Counted from the first letter of the stretch, positions 1-9,951 are shown. The stretch is 64,000 bases of DNA from Clostridium cylindrosporum DSM 605 (GCF_001047375.1 NZ_LFVU01000001.1:62001-126000), one strand, 5' to 3'. Made by a program: numbers and translations. The notes: generated from the sequence alone by a model not told the origin.

Positions 1-2228
1 ACATTTCCTAAATCAGCACATTTGCAAATGACTAAAAGTAGAGATTCAATTGAATTTTGTTCTTGTTTCATTTCATCTTTATAATTGGGTCTATTATGAA
101 GTATTTCAAATGGCAACCCGTTTTTAAGAGAATATGATAATAGTCTTAATAATGTCTTATGCCACCCTTTTATTTTTTTGGTATTAATTAGTTTCATTTC
201 ACCTTCGATAAAACTAAATACATATTCATCCATTGTTGTTGAACCGCATAATTGAATCCAGTTTTTTAAGGCTTCCTTTTCATCCCAACCATAATCAGGA
301 TTTTTTTGCTTTTTTTCAATATGTCCGCTAATTATGTCTATGCCCAATATAATTCTTTTGGCAGTTAAGTATTCTCCAAAACTTTTGTGAGTAAATTCAA
401 ATGTTTTATCGTTGTTCATTTGATTATTAGATTGCCTAAAGTAAAAAGCTGTAAGCAAGCGCGTAACTCCTTTGGATGCACCTTCTTGAAATGCTAATAA
501 CAAGGATTTAAGACCACTACTGTCACAATGCTCTTCAATTTCTTTTACTGTAGTAGTCCTCCCATCACCATGCCAAGTTGCAAGTGCTATTTCCTCAAGT
601 ACTCTAACAAATTGATCATATGTAACATTCTGTAATGATCGATGAATTCCTGAGTCCCAGTCCCTATCATATACATTTTTTATTAAGTCTCCATAAATTT
701 CATTAAGGTTGCTTTGTATTGTAAAGTCTATTTGCTTTCTTTCGTAACTTAATGCCACTAAATAGTTTAATAATGGCTGAGAAGTTATCTCATCAAGCTT
801 ATTTAATGATAATTCTTTTGGCATTTGCGTATAACCTTTACCAGTTAAACTTCCATATTTTCTCCACCATTCATGTCGCAGGTCTTTCTTCAATAATGCC
901 TTATCATCAACATAAGTATAGCCTTCTTTATGTAAGGTATACTTTTTTTCCATTTTCTTATGTGAAATATAATATGGAAGTATATGTAGTACCTGCCTAT
1001 CCTTCCTAATATTACATTGATTACTTTGTATAATTAAATCCCTTCCGGTTATAATTATTTGTAATCGCAATTGCTTCATGTTAAAGTTATACAACTTTTG
1101 TTGTACTTCTTGAATAAATTGTTGAGATGCTTCCATTCCAAATTTCCCTTGTAACGCAAGCTCATCCAATCCATCAAATATAATTAGTAACCTTTTTTCT
1201 CCATTATCAATATCCAGAGGTTTGTGCTTTAATATACCTTCATATAAAATAAATGAATTTACAGCATCAACTAAATCATCTTTTAACTCAAAATGATGTA
1301 ATGGTATAAATAAGACCTGGAGATCTGATTTTGATGATTGAACAGATGCAATTTTTTTTGCAAAAGTAGATTTTCCACATCCTGGGCCCCCACAAATAAC
1401 CCTTAATGCATCTTCCTTTTCACTATTTTCTATCCAATTATCAATTTCTTCTTCTAAATCAACCACTACTCTTTCATATACTTCAGTTTCTGTATAAACT
1501 AAACTTAACCTTTTATTTTGCTCTACAGCCACTTTATTTCTATAATATCCATTAAGTGGTACATAAATTTGCATTAGGCTAAATGCTTCTAAAAAAAGTG
1601 GCTCATCTAATTCCTTATTAAGTTGAGAATAATAATATGCCCAGTTTTTTTCTATTTCAGCTTGTAATGAAAAAGGTGTTGTTGTATTCTCTAAAATTGA
1701 AGAATATTCACTATAGTTTTCCCGCCATTCATTATTTAAGGCGTATACAAAATAGCTTGGGAATCTATTGCATATGGATTCCATTTCTGATTGATTAAAA
1801 CCACAATTCATTAACCAATTAGAAAGCATTTCTTGAATTATCTTTACTATATTAGCTTCTTTTGGCGAATCAAAAAAAGTATTATCTATAGTTATTTCAT
1901 CCTCAAATATTTCAGTAACATCTTGAATTAATATACTAGAATTAATTTGTTTTGTTTTTAATAGACTTTCATTATCTTCTATAATACTAAATAGCGCTTT
2001 TGTTACAGATTTGTATACTAATTTCCAAGCCTTTTCACCAGGTGTGGTTTCCAAGCCAATAGATGCTAGAGCATCTGCAACATCTGTAGATACTTCTGTC
2101 CAATTTTGAGTTACACCATGAATTAATCCTTTACTAAGCGTAATGAATAAGTCCTTGAACCTAATATCAACAGGTTTCTTCCAGATAGATTTGGGTTTAA
2201 TCACATTAATTTTACTATTGTCAATCAC
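1..2228 (-). CDS. NACHT-domain NTPase, partial (3' end outside window)
   Basis: The reading frame opens at a GTG (2226-2228) preceded by AGGGGG and stays open for 742 codons to the window edge, so the C-terminus is missing. Residues 280-288 form a P-loop (GGPGCGKST) and residues 352-357 the Walker B DGLDEL, with the extra acidic residues typical of NACHT NTPases. A later motif near residues 610-626 (FEFTHKSFGEY) resembles the helical segment that follows NACHT modules in bacterial NLR-like proteins. The first 280 residues are mostly helical and match no domain I recognise. Family knowledge: bacterial NACHT proteins sense phage components and trigger abortive responses through variable effector domains. 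The defence role is inference; no partner gene is visible. Missing C-terminal sequence could hold the sensor. Confidence 0.8.
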   Translation of the reverse strand, partial: MIDNSKINVIKPKSIWKKPVDIRFKDLFITLSKGLIHGVTQNWTEVSTDVADALASIGLETTPGEKAWKLVYKSVTKALFSIIEDNESLLKTKQINSSILIQDVTEIFEDEITIDNTFFDSPKEANIVKIIQEMLSNWLMNCGFNQSEMESICNRFPSYFVYALNNEWRENYSEYSSILENTTTPFSLQAEIEKNWAYYYSQLNKELDEPLFLEAFSLMQIYVPLNGYYRNKVAVEQNKRLSLVYTETEVYERVVVDLEEEIDNWIENSEKEDALRVICGGPGCGKSTFAKKIASVQSSKSDLQVLFIPLHHFELKDDLVDAVNSFILYEGILKHKPLDIDNGEKRLLIIFDGLDELALQGKFGMEASQQFIQEVQQKLYNFNMKQLRLQIIITGRDLIIQSNQCNIRKDRQVLHILPYYISHKKMEKKYTLHKEGYTYVDDKALLKKDLRHEWWRKYGSLTGKGYTQMPKELSLNKLDEITSQPLLNYLVALSYERKQIDFTIQSNLNEIYGDLIKNVYDRDWDSGIHRSLQNVTYDQFVRVLEEIALATWHGDGRTTTVKEIEEHCDSSGLKSLLLAFQEGASKGVTRLLTAFYFRQSNNQMNNDKTFEFTHKSFGEYLTAKRIILGIDIISGHIEKKQKNPDYGWDEKEALKNWIQLCGSTTMDEYVFSFIEGEMKLINTKKIKGWHKTLLRLLSYSLKNGLPFEILHNRPNYKDEMKQEQNSIESLLLVICKCADLGN

Positions 2229-2884
2229 TTTCCGTCCCCCTAATTATAAATAACTACTTGTTTTATTAATAAAGCCACCTTCATTTCATAATTCTACTAA
2301 AACTTATATTTGCACCACATGGTTGTAATGTTTTTTCTTTTTATCTACAAGCTTAAAACTTAATAGTGAAATCATTCTAAAGTATTCATATATGAACATT
2401 TGTTTAATACAGAATTTATATTAAATAATAAGAAATTTCTATGTATAGGTGTCTTTATACGCTTTTATCTGACTTTCATCTTAATCTTCTTAAAAGAATA
2501 AACACCTATTTCCTTCATTACACTCACGTTATAATCAATCCCACGTTCTTTTCTCGTTCTATTCCACATCATTTCGATATAATTCACATTTTTACCTTAT
2601 ATTACATTATAATGCATATCATTCTATAAGTATATATATCACTCTAACAATTTGCATAATCCATTTCTTTTTTACGTTTAGTAAATACTAGTATTAATTT
2701 TTAAGCAGTTTACTTGCTATTAATTTCAATATAAAATCAAAACAGCCTAGAAATAATGATACCTCTCATTTCTAAGCTATTTCCTCACTTACTTATTATA
2801 CAGTTCACCTCTATTTATCCTAAACATAATCTGTATATATCCTATGTCCACCACATACTGCAGCACACCCCTCCCTCATCAGAA
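2229..2884. other. Gene-free AT-rich spacer
   Basis: About 650 bases between the NACHT gene start and the cysN terminator. Short open frames exist on the plus strand but none has a ribosome binding site or a recognisable product. A weak inverted repeat surrounds 2740-2778. It presumably holds the NACHT promoter, but I cannot point to a convincing -35/-10 pair. Confidence 0.5.
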
Positions 2885-2918
2885 CCTAAAAAAGGCTACC
2901 CACTAATGAGTAGCCTTC
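2885..2918 (-). terminator. Intrinsic terminator of the sulfate operon
   Basis: Perfect 8-bp stem (2892-2899 with 2910-2917, AAGGCTAC/GTAGCCTT) followed on the minus strand by six Ts. It lies directly after the cysN stop codon. Confidence 0.9.
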
Positions 2919-2925
2919 ATAATTC

Positions 2926-4770
2926 CTATAAATTTAAAGCATCAATTAAACTATCAACCTTCTTATCACTATCAAAATCAACCTCTTCAATAAATAGTGA
3001 TGTTACAGGATAATCTGCCTTTTCATACCCTATTATAGCAGCTTCTGCTTCACATGCTGGTCTTGAACTTCGTTCCTTGCATATGTCGTCATTTGCATCT
3101 ACATATATTTCATAATAGTTTTTAGCTCCTATTATGTTCTTAGCACTTTCTCTATCTTCCTTAAATCTACTTACGCTTGTTACGATAGTTATATATCCTG
3201 CATCTTGGAATAGATTAGCTATTTCAGCTATTCTTCTTACATGCTCATGTACATCTTCATCTGAGAATGTAAGGTCACTTGATATTCCAAATCTAAGGTT
3301 AGTAGAATTTAGGTAGTATACCTTCTTACCAAGGTCATTTAGTCTTCTTTCTAGCTTTGATGCTATTTCGTTTTTACCTGAACCTGGTTTTCCTGTTAGC
3401 CATATAACTTTTCCTTCTTGTCCAAGAACTTCTTCTCTTTCTTCTCTTGAAACAAGTCTCTTCTTAATAGCTACGTCTTGAGTCTTAATGTCTCCAAAGT
3501 TTCTCTTTAATGTATCTTCAACAGGGTTTAGGATACCACCACCGCTGATATTATAGTCATCTATTATTACAAATCTACCCATTTCTTCGATAGTTGAGAA
3601 ATCATCAAATGCTACAGGCTCCTTTGTCTTAATAGTGATTTCTGATACGTCGTTTTTCTTAACTTCTTGAGAATCCTTAAGAGTTTCAAGAGTTGCCGCA
3701 TCTACTACCTTATTAATAGCTATAACTTCACATTCAACTTCTTGAGTTGCAAGCTTTAGCTTGTACTTCTTATTCTTAACAAGTGGGCTTTTACCAAGCC
3801 AGAATAGGTTAGCACTTAGGATATTTGAAACTGTTGGAACTATGTCTCCCTTAGTTACAATTTCTCCTCTTTTGTTGAAGAATTCATCTTCAAATGTTAT
3901 ACCAACACTTTCACCTGCATATACAGTGTCCTTTTTGTCCTTTTCTACCCAGTATTCAATGCTCTTAACTCTTGTCTTCTTAGCACTTGGGTATATAGTT
4001 ACTTCATCTCCAACTGATATGCTTCCACTTTCAATCTTTCCTGCTATTATTCTTCTGCTATCAAACTTATATACGTCTTGGATTGGTAGTCTTAGTGGAT
4101 TAAATTCTTTTCCAGCTGGCTTTTCAATTGAATCCATTGTTTCTATAACGCTAAGACCCTTGTACCAAGGCATTTTGTCTGATTTCTTAGTTAGGTTTTC
4201 ACCATTGTATGCTGATACAGGGATATATTCCTCTGGATAGATATTTAGGTTACTTAGGAATACGTTAAAGTCTTCCTTAATTTTTTCATATCTTTCCTCT
4301 GAATAGTCTACAAGGTCCATTTTATTAACTAGTACATATACCTTCTTTATTCCTAGAAGAGATAGTATGTAGCAATGTCTCTTTGATTGCTCTTGTATTC
4401 CTTCATTAGCATCAATTAGTAGAAATGCTGCATTAGCTGATGCTGCCCCAGTTACCATGTTCTTTAGGAACTCCTTATGTCCTGGTGCATCTATTATGAT
4501 GTAATCTCTTTTTTCAGTTAAAAATCTAAGTCTTGTTATATCTATTGTTATACCTTGCTTTTGCTCTTCTTCAAATGCATCAAGAAGGTATGCATACTCA
4601 AAATTCTTTCCCTTAGCTTCTGAAAGCTTCTTTACCTTTTCAATTGCTCCATCTGGAAGAGAACCTGTATCATTTAAAAGTCTTCCTATAAGAGTTGACT
4701 TACCATGGTCTACGTGTCCTACAACAACTATACTTAATTCTTCTCTTTCTGACGCCTTTACCTCTTTCAT
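2926..4770 (-). CDS. cysN: Sulfate adenylyltransferase subunit 1 with degenerate C-terminal APS-kinase domain
   Basis: GTPase subunit of ATP sulfurylase, which with CysD activates sulfate to APS in the cytoplasm. The translation-factor GTPase domain fills the first 220 residues or so (P-loop GHVDHGKST near 17-25, [12 protein letters not shown]), followed by beta-barrel domains. From about residue 430 an APS-kinase fold follows, as in NodQ/CysNC fusions. Its P-loop reads GKPGSGKNE (460-468) where active kinases have GLSGSGKST, and the substrate motif DGDN is NSTN (488-491), so the kinase half is probably inactive. It is the last gene of the operon, 17 bases after cysD, and is followed by a terminator. 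The CysN function is secure; a regulatory or structural role of the tail is inference. Confidence 0.93.
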   Translation of the reverse strand: MKEVKASEREELSIVVVGHVDHGKSTLIGRLLNDTGSLPDGAIEKVKKLSEAKGKNFEYAYLLDAFEEEQKQGITIDITRLRFLTEKRDYIIIDAPGHKEFLKNMVTGAASANAAFLLIDANEGIQEQSKRHCYILSLLGIKKVYVLVNKMDLVDYSEERYEKIKEDFNVFLSNLNIYPEEYIPVSAYNGENLTKKSDKMPWYKGLSVIETMDSIEKPAGKEFNPLRLPIQDVYKFDSRRIIAGKIESGSISVGDEVTIYPSAKKTRVKSIEYWVEKDKKDTVYAGESVGITFEDEFFNKRGEIVTKGDIVPTVSNILSANLFWLGKSPLVKNKKYKLKLATQEVECEVIAINKVVDAATLETLKDSQEVKKNDVSEITIKTKEPVAFDDFSTIEEMGRFVIIDDYNISGGGILNPVEDTLKRNFGDIKTQDVAIKKRLVSREEREEVLGQEGKVIWLTGKPGSGKNEIASKLERRLNDLGKKVYYLNSTNLRFGISSDLTFSDEDVHEHVRRIAEIANLFQDAGYITIVTSVSRFKEDRESAKNIIGAKNYYEIYVDANDDICKERSSRPACEAEAAIIGYEKADYPVTSLFIEEVDFDSDKKVDSLIDALNL

Positions 4771-4787
4771 GATTATCTCCTCCTATT

Positions 4788-5588
4788 TTACATATATCCT
4801 TCTTTTCTAAGCTTTTCTAATGCATGTGCATTTTCGTTATCTTGAGCTCTACCACTTCTTTCTGTTTCCTTAGTGTTCTTAAGCTCTTCGATTATCTCAT
4901 CTATACTAGATGCAGTTGATTCAATTTGCCCTGTACATGGTGCACATCCAAGTGATCTATATCTTTTACCATTCTTAGAGAAGTAAAGATCTATTATAGG
5001 AATATTTTCTCTCTTAATGTACTCCCAAATATCAATTTCTCTCCAACCTAGAATTGGATGAACTCTTATATGATTTCCCTTTTTAAAGTCTGTTTTAAAT
5101 TGGTCCCATAGCTCTGGTGGTTGGTCTGCATAATCCCATTCACTATCACTTTTTCTTTCACTGAAAACTCTTTCCTTTGAACGTGATCCTTCTTCGTCTC
5201 TTCTAATACCAACGATTAGCCCTTCAAATCCATTGTTTTTAGTAACCTGTGTAAGACCTTCTGACTTAAGAGCCTTACAACATTCAATTCTTCCTTTATG
5301 AGGACCCATACCAGCCTTTATAGCTTCTTCATTTGTATGAACTATAAGGTTTAGGTTAAGTTCCTTAGCTACTCTATCTCTGAATTCAATCATTTCTGGT
5401 ATCTTGTGCTTAGTATCTACGTGTATAAGTGGAAATGGACAGTTCCCGTAAAATGCTTTTTTAGCAAGCCATAATATAACTGTTGAGTCCTTTCCTATAG
5501 ACCAAAGCATTCCTAGCTTTCCAAGCTTTTTGTAGGCCTCTCTTAGTATAAAAATACTTTCAGCCTCTAATCTATCTAAATAATCCAT
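4788..5588 (-). CDS. cysD: Sulfate adenylyltransferase subunit 2
   Basis: Catalytic ATP pyrophosphatase-type subunit that forms APS from sulfate and ATP, driven by CysN GTP hydrolysis. The PP-loop appears as SIGKDST near residues 31-37 (SGGKDS in relatives). The family's SLGCAPCT motif is near residues 208-215. At 266 residues it has the usual shape but is slightly short. It lies 20 bases after aprB and 17 before cysN, in one transcription unit. Confidence 0.95.
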   Translation of the reverse strand: MDYLDRLEAESIFILREAYKKLGKLGMLWSIGKDSTVILWLAKKAFYGNCPFPLIHVDTKHKIPEMIEFRDRVAKELNLNLIVHTNEEAIKAGMGPHKGRIECCKALKSEGLTQVTKNNGFEGLIVGIRRDEEGSRSKERVFSERKSDSEWDYADQPPELWDQFKTDFKKGNHIRVHPILGWREIDIWEYIKRENIPIIDLYFSKNGKRYRSLGCAPCTGQIESTASSIDEIIEELKNTKETERSGRAQDNENAHALEKLRKEGYM

Positions 5589-5608
5589 GTTGAAACCTCC
5601 AAACTTTC

Positions 5609-5920
5609 TTAATACTTATTTGATTCTTTCTTATTAACCTTTATCTTCTCTTCACTGCCATCTATAACAAAGGTCCATTCAAGTGTGTCTTTACTGTCCT
5701 TTGCATACATATATCCTGAACATCCACCAACGTCTGGCTCTAAGTAATACTTAATAGCTCCTACCTGACATTCCTTAAGACAAGCTGTACATCCCCAGCA
5801 TTCTCTAGGATATTTTATATATGCTTTCTTATTTTCATCTTTATATATTAAGTTTCCAGGGCATACTTTAAGGCATTTTCCACATGACACACACTTTGAT
5901 TCAATTATCTTAATGCTCAT
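5609..5920 (-). CDS. aprB: Adenylylsulfate reductase beta subunit (ferredoxin-type)
   Basis: Electron-transfer subunit that passes electrons to the FAD of AprA. Two 4Fe-4S motifs are visible: CVSCGKCLKVCP near residues 9-20 and CWGCTACLKEC near 40-50. The short tail that follows (GGCSGYMY) is characteristic of AprB. The ATG at 5918-5920 is chosen because GGGGG lies just upstream; an in-frame upstream ATG would overlap aprA further. The chosen start overlaps the aprA stop by 11 bases, which implies translational coupling. At about 103 residues it is shorter than AprB of sulfate respirers. Confidence 0.9.
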   Translation of the reverse strand: MSIKIIESKCVSCGKCLKVCPGNLIYKDENKKAYIKYPRECWGCTACLKECQVGAIKYYLEPDVGGCSGYMYAKDSKDTLEWTFVIDGSEEKIKVNKKESNKY

Positions 5921-7583
5921 AAACCTGCCCCCTTTCAACAATATCCCTTAGTGTAATCTTTATATCTTTTCCGTCAAACACAGAGTTAACATACTTTTTA
6001 TAATTTACGTCGTCTTTTTCTTTATAGCTTTGGTTTTCGCAGTAGCATCTAAGTCTCGTTTCTTTTCTCTCCTGCATATGCTTTATAAGAACCTTAGCAA
6101 TTAAAAGTCTATCTATAACCTCATGTATGAAAAGAAGCTCGTGCATGTCATTGCACTTTAGATCCTTTGATAATTCAAGTAATCTTGATATTCTACTTTC
6201 AGCAATTTCAAGGCCTTCCATGTTATATCCATATCCTGAAGAAATACCACCAGCATACTCATCCATAACCTTTTGCATTGCTTCCTCTATAGAGTTTATA
6301 GAATAAACAGAATCTCCATTGAAGTACTTTTCAACTTCATTTTTCTTCTCTTCTATAATCTTAGAATCTAACTTTTCTAAAGATTTGTTTTCAATATACT
6401 TAAGTGACTCTTCTGCTACAATCTCACCTTCTACAAAGCATCCTGTAACATATTTCTTAGGTGCACCACCAGCTACATCTCCAGCTACAAATAGTCCCTT
6501 TAGTGTTGAGCGTCTATCTGTATCTACCCAGTATCCTGATAGTGAGTGTCCACCTACTATATAAGGCTCTGTTCCTTCGATTTCTATGTTATTTTCACTT
6601 GGCATTTTCTTAGAATCCATCCATCTAAGTGCCTGTGCAGGAGCCATGTTTAGGTATGCCTTGAAAAGCTGGTTTTCGCTCTCCTCACTTATACCTTCTG
6701 TTTTAAGATAGCATGGACCATTTCCATTAATGTTCTCCATTACAGTTCCATAAAGTCTTAGGTGAGTCTTATATCCATACTTTTCTAGGTACTCTTCACC
6801 CTTAGCATTTATATGTGGAGTCTTAACACCTTGAGCTACTGTTCCAGTTGGTGCTATTGTGTCCTTACATCTTAAGGCGATGAATCTCATCTCAAAGCTT
6901 GTCATTTCTGCACCTGCTCTAATCCCCATAGCAAGACCTGCTCCAGTATTAAATGGTGAATACCACATCTTGTGAGGAGATTGACCTGAATTATTAGGCT
7001 TATAAATTCCTGCTGCCCCACCAGTTGCACAAATAGTTGCCTTAGAATATATTACATAGAACTCTTCCTTATCAAGTGAGAATCCATATGCACCTATAAC
7101 CTCCCCATTTTTCACAATGTAGTCAGTTATATTAATTCTCTCGATAACTCTTATGTTTTTATGTTCAAGAACCTTTCCAGCAATTAAAGGCTTAATTCCT
7201 TCTCCATTTATCTTTATACTTCTTTTACCTCTAGAAGCATACTTACCATTTTCGTCTTTTAAAATTGGAAGCCCCATTTCGTGTAGCTTGTCAGCTGATT
7301 TGTTAAGTCCCTTAGCAATTGTATATACTAAATCTTCACGAACAATTCCCTCGAATTCATCTCTTACATAATCAGTAAAGCTATCAACTGTTTGGCCTTC
7401 ATTGATGTATGCATTAAGAGCGTTTACTCCTGCTGCAAGACATCCTCCCCTTTTAATGTTTGCTTTTTCCGCTATTATAATATCTTTGTTAGAGTTTTCT
7501 GCAATATTTATTGCTGCCCAGCACCCTGCAGTTCCTCCACCAATAATCAAAATATCTGTTTCTAATGTTTTTACCTCAAGCAT
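5910..7583 (-). CDS. aprA: Adenylylsulfate reductase alpha subunit
   Basis: FAD-dependent enzyme reducing APS to sulfite and AMP. The N-terminal dinucleotide-binding motif GGGTAG is at residues 15-20. The protein retains the APS-reductase signature GGHSLSGYWVDTDRR, followed by GLFVAGDVAGGAPKKYV, which separates it from fumarate reductase and aspartate oxidase. Its length (557) is somewhat below the roughly 650 of sulfate-respirer AprA. It lies between cysC and aprB in the assimilatory operon. No QmoABC genes are near, so an assimilatory role with ferredoxin-like donors is inferred. Confidence 0.93.
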   Translation of the reverse strand: MLEVKTLETDILIIGGGTAGCWAAINIAENSNKDIIIAEKANIKRGGCLAAGVNALNAYINEGQTVDSFTDYVRDEFEGIVREDLVYTIAKGLNKSADKLHEMGLPILKDENGKYASRGKRSIKINGEGIKPLIAGKVLEHKNIRVIERINITDYIVKNGEVIGAYGFSLDKEEFYVIYSKATICATGGAAGIYKPNNSGQSPHKMWYSPFNTGAGLAMGIRAGAEMTSFEMRFIALRCKDTIAPTGTVAQGVKTPHINAKGEEYLEKYGYKTHLRLYGTVMENINGNGPCYLKTEGISEESENQLFKAYLNMAPAQALRWMDSKKMPSENNIEIEGTEPYIVGGHSLSGYWVDTDRRSTLKGLFVAGDVAGGAPKKYVTGCFVEGEIVAEESLKYIENKSLEKLDSKIIEEKKNEVEKYFNGDSVYSINSIEEAMQKVMDEYAGGISSGYGYNMEGLEIAESRISRLLELSKDLKCNDMHELLFIHEVIDRLLIAKVLIKHMQERKETRLRCYCENQSYKEKDDVNYKKYVNSVFDGKDIKITLRDIVERGQVYEH

Positions 7584-7612
7584 AGTTAGGCCTCCCCGAA
7601 AATACCAAATCC

Positions 7613-8191
7613 CTATAGATTTAAAGTATTTATAATTCTTTCTACAGCTTCTTCTACTGTAGTATTAGTAGTGTCTATTGTAATCTCTGGGGAAACTGGA
7701 GCTTCATATGGAGAATCTAGTCCTGTGAAGTTTTTAATCTCTCCATTTCTTGCCCTTTTATAAAGATTCTTAGGGTCTCTTTTTTCACATTCGCTAAATG
7801 GGCAATTAACATAAACCTCTTTATAATCATTACCTAAAAGCTTTCTTGTTTCTTCCCTATCTTGTCTTATAGGAGATACAAATGTACAAAGTGTAATAAC
7901 TCCTAAGTTAACAAGTATTTTAGAAACCTCTCCTACCCTTCTTAGGTTCTCTTTTCTATCCTCTTCAGTGAACTTTAAGTCACTATTTAAAGATAATCTA
8001 AGGTTGTCCCCATCAAGAACGTAGGTTAATTTCCCTCTTTTATGAAGTTCCTTTTCAAGGGCATTTGCTATTGTTGATTTACCTGAACCTGAAAGCCCAG
8101 TAAACCATATTACAATCCCCTTTTGATTAAGAAGACCTTCTCTTTCTCCTCTACCTATAGTAAATTCTTCTAAGTAGACATTCTCGCTCAT
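7613..8191 (-). CDS. cysC: Adenylylsulfate kinase
   Basis: Phosphorylates APS to PAPS. All hallmarks are intact: P-loop GLSGSGKST at residues 32-40, the DGDNLR substrate motif, and the usual approximately 190-residue length. This contrasts with the worn kinase domain at the end of CysN in the same operon. No PAPS reductase is visible in the window. PAPS may feed sulfotransferases or a reductase elsewhere, or balance APS levels. It lies 25 bases after sir and 29 before aprA. Confidence 0.94.
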   Translation of the reverse strand: MSENVYLEEFTIGRGEREGLLNQKGIVIWFTGLSGSGKSTIANALEKELHKRGKLTYVLDGDNLRLSLNSDLKFTEEDRKENLRRVGEVSKILVNLGVITLCTFVSPIRQDREETRKLLGNDYKEVYVNCPFSECEKRDPKNLYKRARNGEIKNFTGLDSPYEAPVSPEITIDTTNTTVEEAVERIINTLNL

Positions 8192-8216
8192 ATAATCACT
8201 CCTTAGGAATCTATAC

Positions 8217-9866
8217 TTATTTCTTGTGTACCTTTAGTTCGAACTTTTCATCTACTCCGAATTCAGTATAGAACTCATCATTTTCCTCATCAAATTGTGA
8301 GTATTTCTCAATAAGGCTTTCAACCCCTGACTTATTTTCCTCATAGAACTCTTTAAAGCCCTTTATTTTAGAATCTAGTTTTAATCCAGCTAATTCAACA
8401 AAGAAGCTTGGTATATTTCTTGCAGGTATTGCTCCTATCTCATATCCTAGTGAAGGATTTTCGGAAAGATTTCCGTTAACAAAAATTCCGAAGTATGGAA
8501 CAAGCCCCTTAGCTGCTTTTTTAGCTCTACCACAAAGTCCGATTTCACCTTTAAGATGCTGTCCACATGAGTTTGGGCAACCTGATATATAAACTCTTGG
8601 AAGTGACTTTCTTATAGACTTCTTCTCATCTTTAAATACTCTTACGATTTCATGTAAAAGATTCTTAGACTTTAGTATTCCAAGTTTACATGTTCCTGCA
8701 CCAGTACATGATACTGATGTAAATATGTCCTCAGTTTCCGTTGATGGTAGTGCATTTAAGAACTTTTCAACGTCATTTGATTTAATATCTCTAACGTAGA
8801 ATCCTTGAGTATTAGTAAGTCTAAGTGATACTTCATAATCTAGACCCTTGATTACATCTAGGATTTTAACTATCTCATCATATGACATGTCTCCACCATG
8901 TGGATGGATATATAAACTATAATATCCTCTTTGTTTTTGCTTAGTTATTATATTTCTATATCTACCAAACTTAATAAGAGGATGTGCATCATATCCAGTT
9001 TCATAATACTTTTCATATGACTTTTCAATTGCCTCTTCATCTTCCTTGCTAAGTACTATTTTTAGACTAGGATCTTTCTTAAACTCTTCAAGCTCAGATA
9101 TATAAAGGTTTCTAAACTCTTCTTCTCCAAGTCTTTTTAGAATATGTCTTATTCTTGCCTTAGCTCTAACTTCTCTATCTCCATGCTCATCAAATATCTT
9201 TCTCATAGCTAAAATATGATAAAGTATATTTTCAGCCTCATCAAATTCACATAACAGTATAGATACATTTGGAGAGTTTCCAAGACCTCCTGCACCATAT
9301 ACCTTAAATCCTTTTTTCCCGCTTTTCTTCTTTGTAATAATTCCAAGATCAGAAATAGTTGCATTAACAGTATCCTTGAAATTATTAGAAACACTTACTT
9401 TGTATTTCTTAGGAAGTGTATATATAGGATCATCATTTAAAACATAATTAGTTGCTTTTAAAACGTAAGGGGTAATATCATAATCTTCATCTTTTACTAC
9501 TCCAGATAGTGGTGAGATTTGAATATTTCTAGTAGATGGTCCACCAGTTCCCCTAGATGAAATACCAACACCTTCACAAAGGCTAAGTACTTTTTTTAAC
9601 TCCTCAGCTGTTAAACGGTGGAATTGAAGATCTTGCCTAGTTGTAAAGTGTATTTTGTTAAATTCTAACTCCTTTAAAACATTAGCAATTCCCTCTAATT
9701 CAGTGGGTTTTATTACCCCACCATTGAATCTATATCTAATCATATACCTACCGTCATTTCTTTCAGTATATATCCCCATCAAAGACGAGTACTTCTTGAA
9801 TGAATCAACATCTTCACCACTTAAACTTTTTTCAAATATATCGATAAACTCATTAACAGTAAACAT
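8217..9866 (-). CDS. Sirohaem nitrite/sulfite reductase
   Basis: Six-electron reduction of sulfite to sulfide is inferred from its place as first gene of the sulfate operon. The protein has two ferredoxin-like half repeats. The sirohaem/4Fe-4S cysteines appear as CTGAGTC and later SGCPNSCGQH in the C-terminal half. At 549 residues it fits the ferredoxin-dependent NirA/Sir type rather than CysI of the NADPH complex. A nitrite reductase of the same family cannot be excluded from sequence alone, but no nitrate genes are present. The start is supported by GAGGGAGGGG upstream of ATG 9866. Confidence 0.9.
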   Translation of the reverse strand: MFTVNEFIDIFEKSLSGEDVDSFKKYSSLMGIYTERNDGRYMIRYRFNGGVIKPTELEGIANVLKELEFNKIHFTTRQDLQFHRLTAEELKKVLSLCEGVGISSRGTGGPSTRNIQISPLSGVVKDEDYDITPYVLKATNYVLNDDPIYTLPKKYKVSVSNNFKDTVNATISDLGIITKKKSGKKGFKVYGAGGLGNSPNVSILLCEFDEAENILYHILAMRKIFDEHGDREVRAKARIRHILKRLGEEEFRNLYISELEEFKKDPSLKIVLSKEDEEAIEKSYEKYYETGYDAHPLIKFGRYRNIITKQKQRGYYSLYIHPHGGDMSYDEIVKILDVIKGLDYEVSLRLTNTQGFYVRDIKSNDVEKFLNALPSTETEDIFTSVSCTGAGTCKLGILKSKNLLHEIVRVFKDEKKSIRKSLPRVYISGCPNSCGQHLKGEIGLCGRAKKAAKGLVPYFGIFVNGNLSENPSLGYEIGAIPARNIPSFFVELAGLKLDSKIKGFKEFYEENKSGVESLIEKYSQFDEENDEFYTEFGVDEKFELKVHKK

Positions 9867-9890
9867 ATACCCCTCCCTCTTTCCTAGTAA

Positions 9891-9900
9891 TCCTATAGGA
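9891..9900. promoter_or_regulatory. Palindrome in sir leader, candidate operator
   Basis: A perfect 10-base palindrome TCCTATAGGA, with a related half (CTAGGAA read on the minus strand) just downstream. It lies between the sir promoter and start codon. Its position fits a repressor or activator site for the sulfur operon; the regulator is unknown. Confidence 0.4.
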
Positions 9901-9922
9901 AAAATACAAAAACTTTTTAATT

Positions 9923-9951
9923 AATTTACCACTATTTGTATCCAAAGTCAA
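9923..9951 (-). promoter_or_regulatory. Promoter of the sulfate operon
   Basis: On the minus strand TTGACT (9946-9951), a 17-base spacer and TAAATT (9923-9928) match a sigma-A promoter. It sits 57 bases upstream of the sir start codon. Confidence 0.7.

Noticed and set aside
2441-3013. Short plus-strand open frames in the spacer and over the cysN terminator
   Set aside because: No ribosome binding sites, AT-driven composition, and one overlaps cysN and its terminator. Treated as chance frames.
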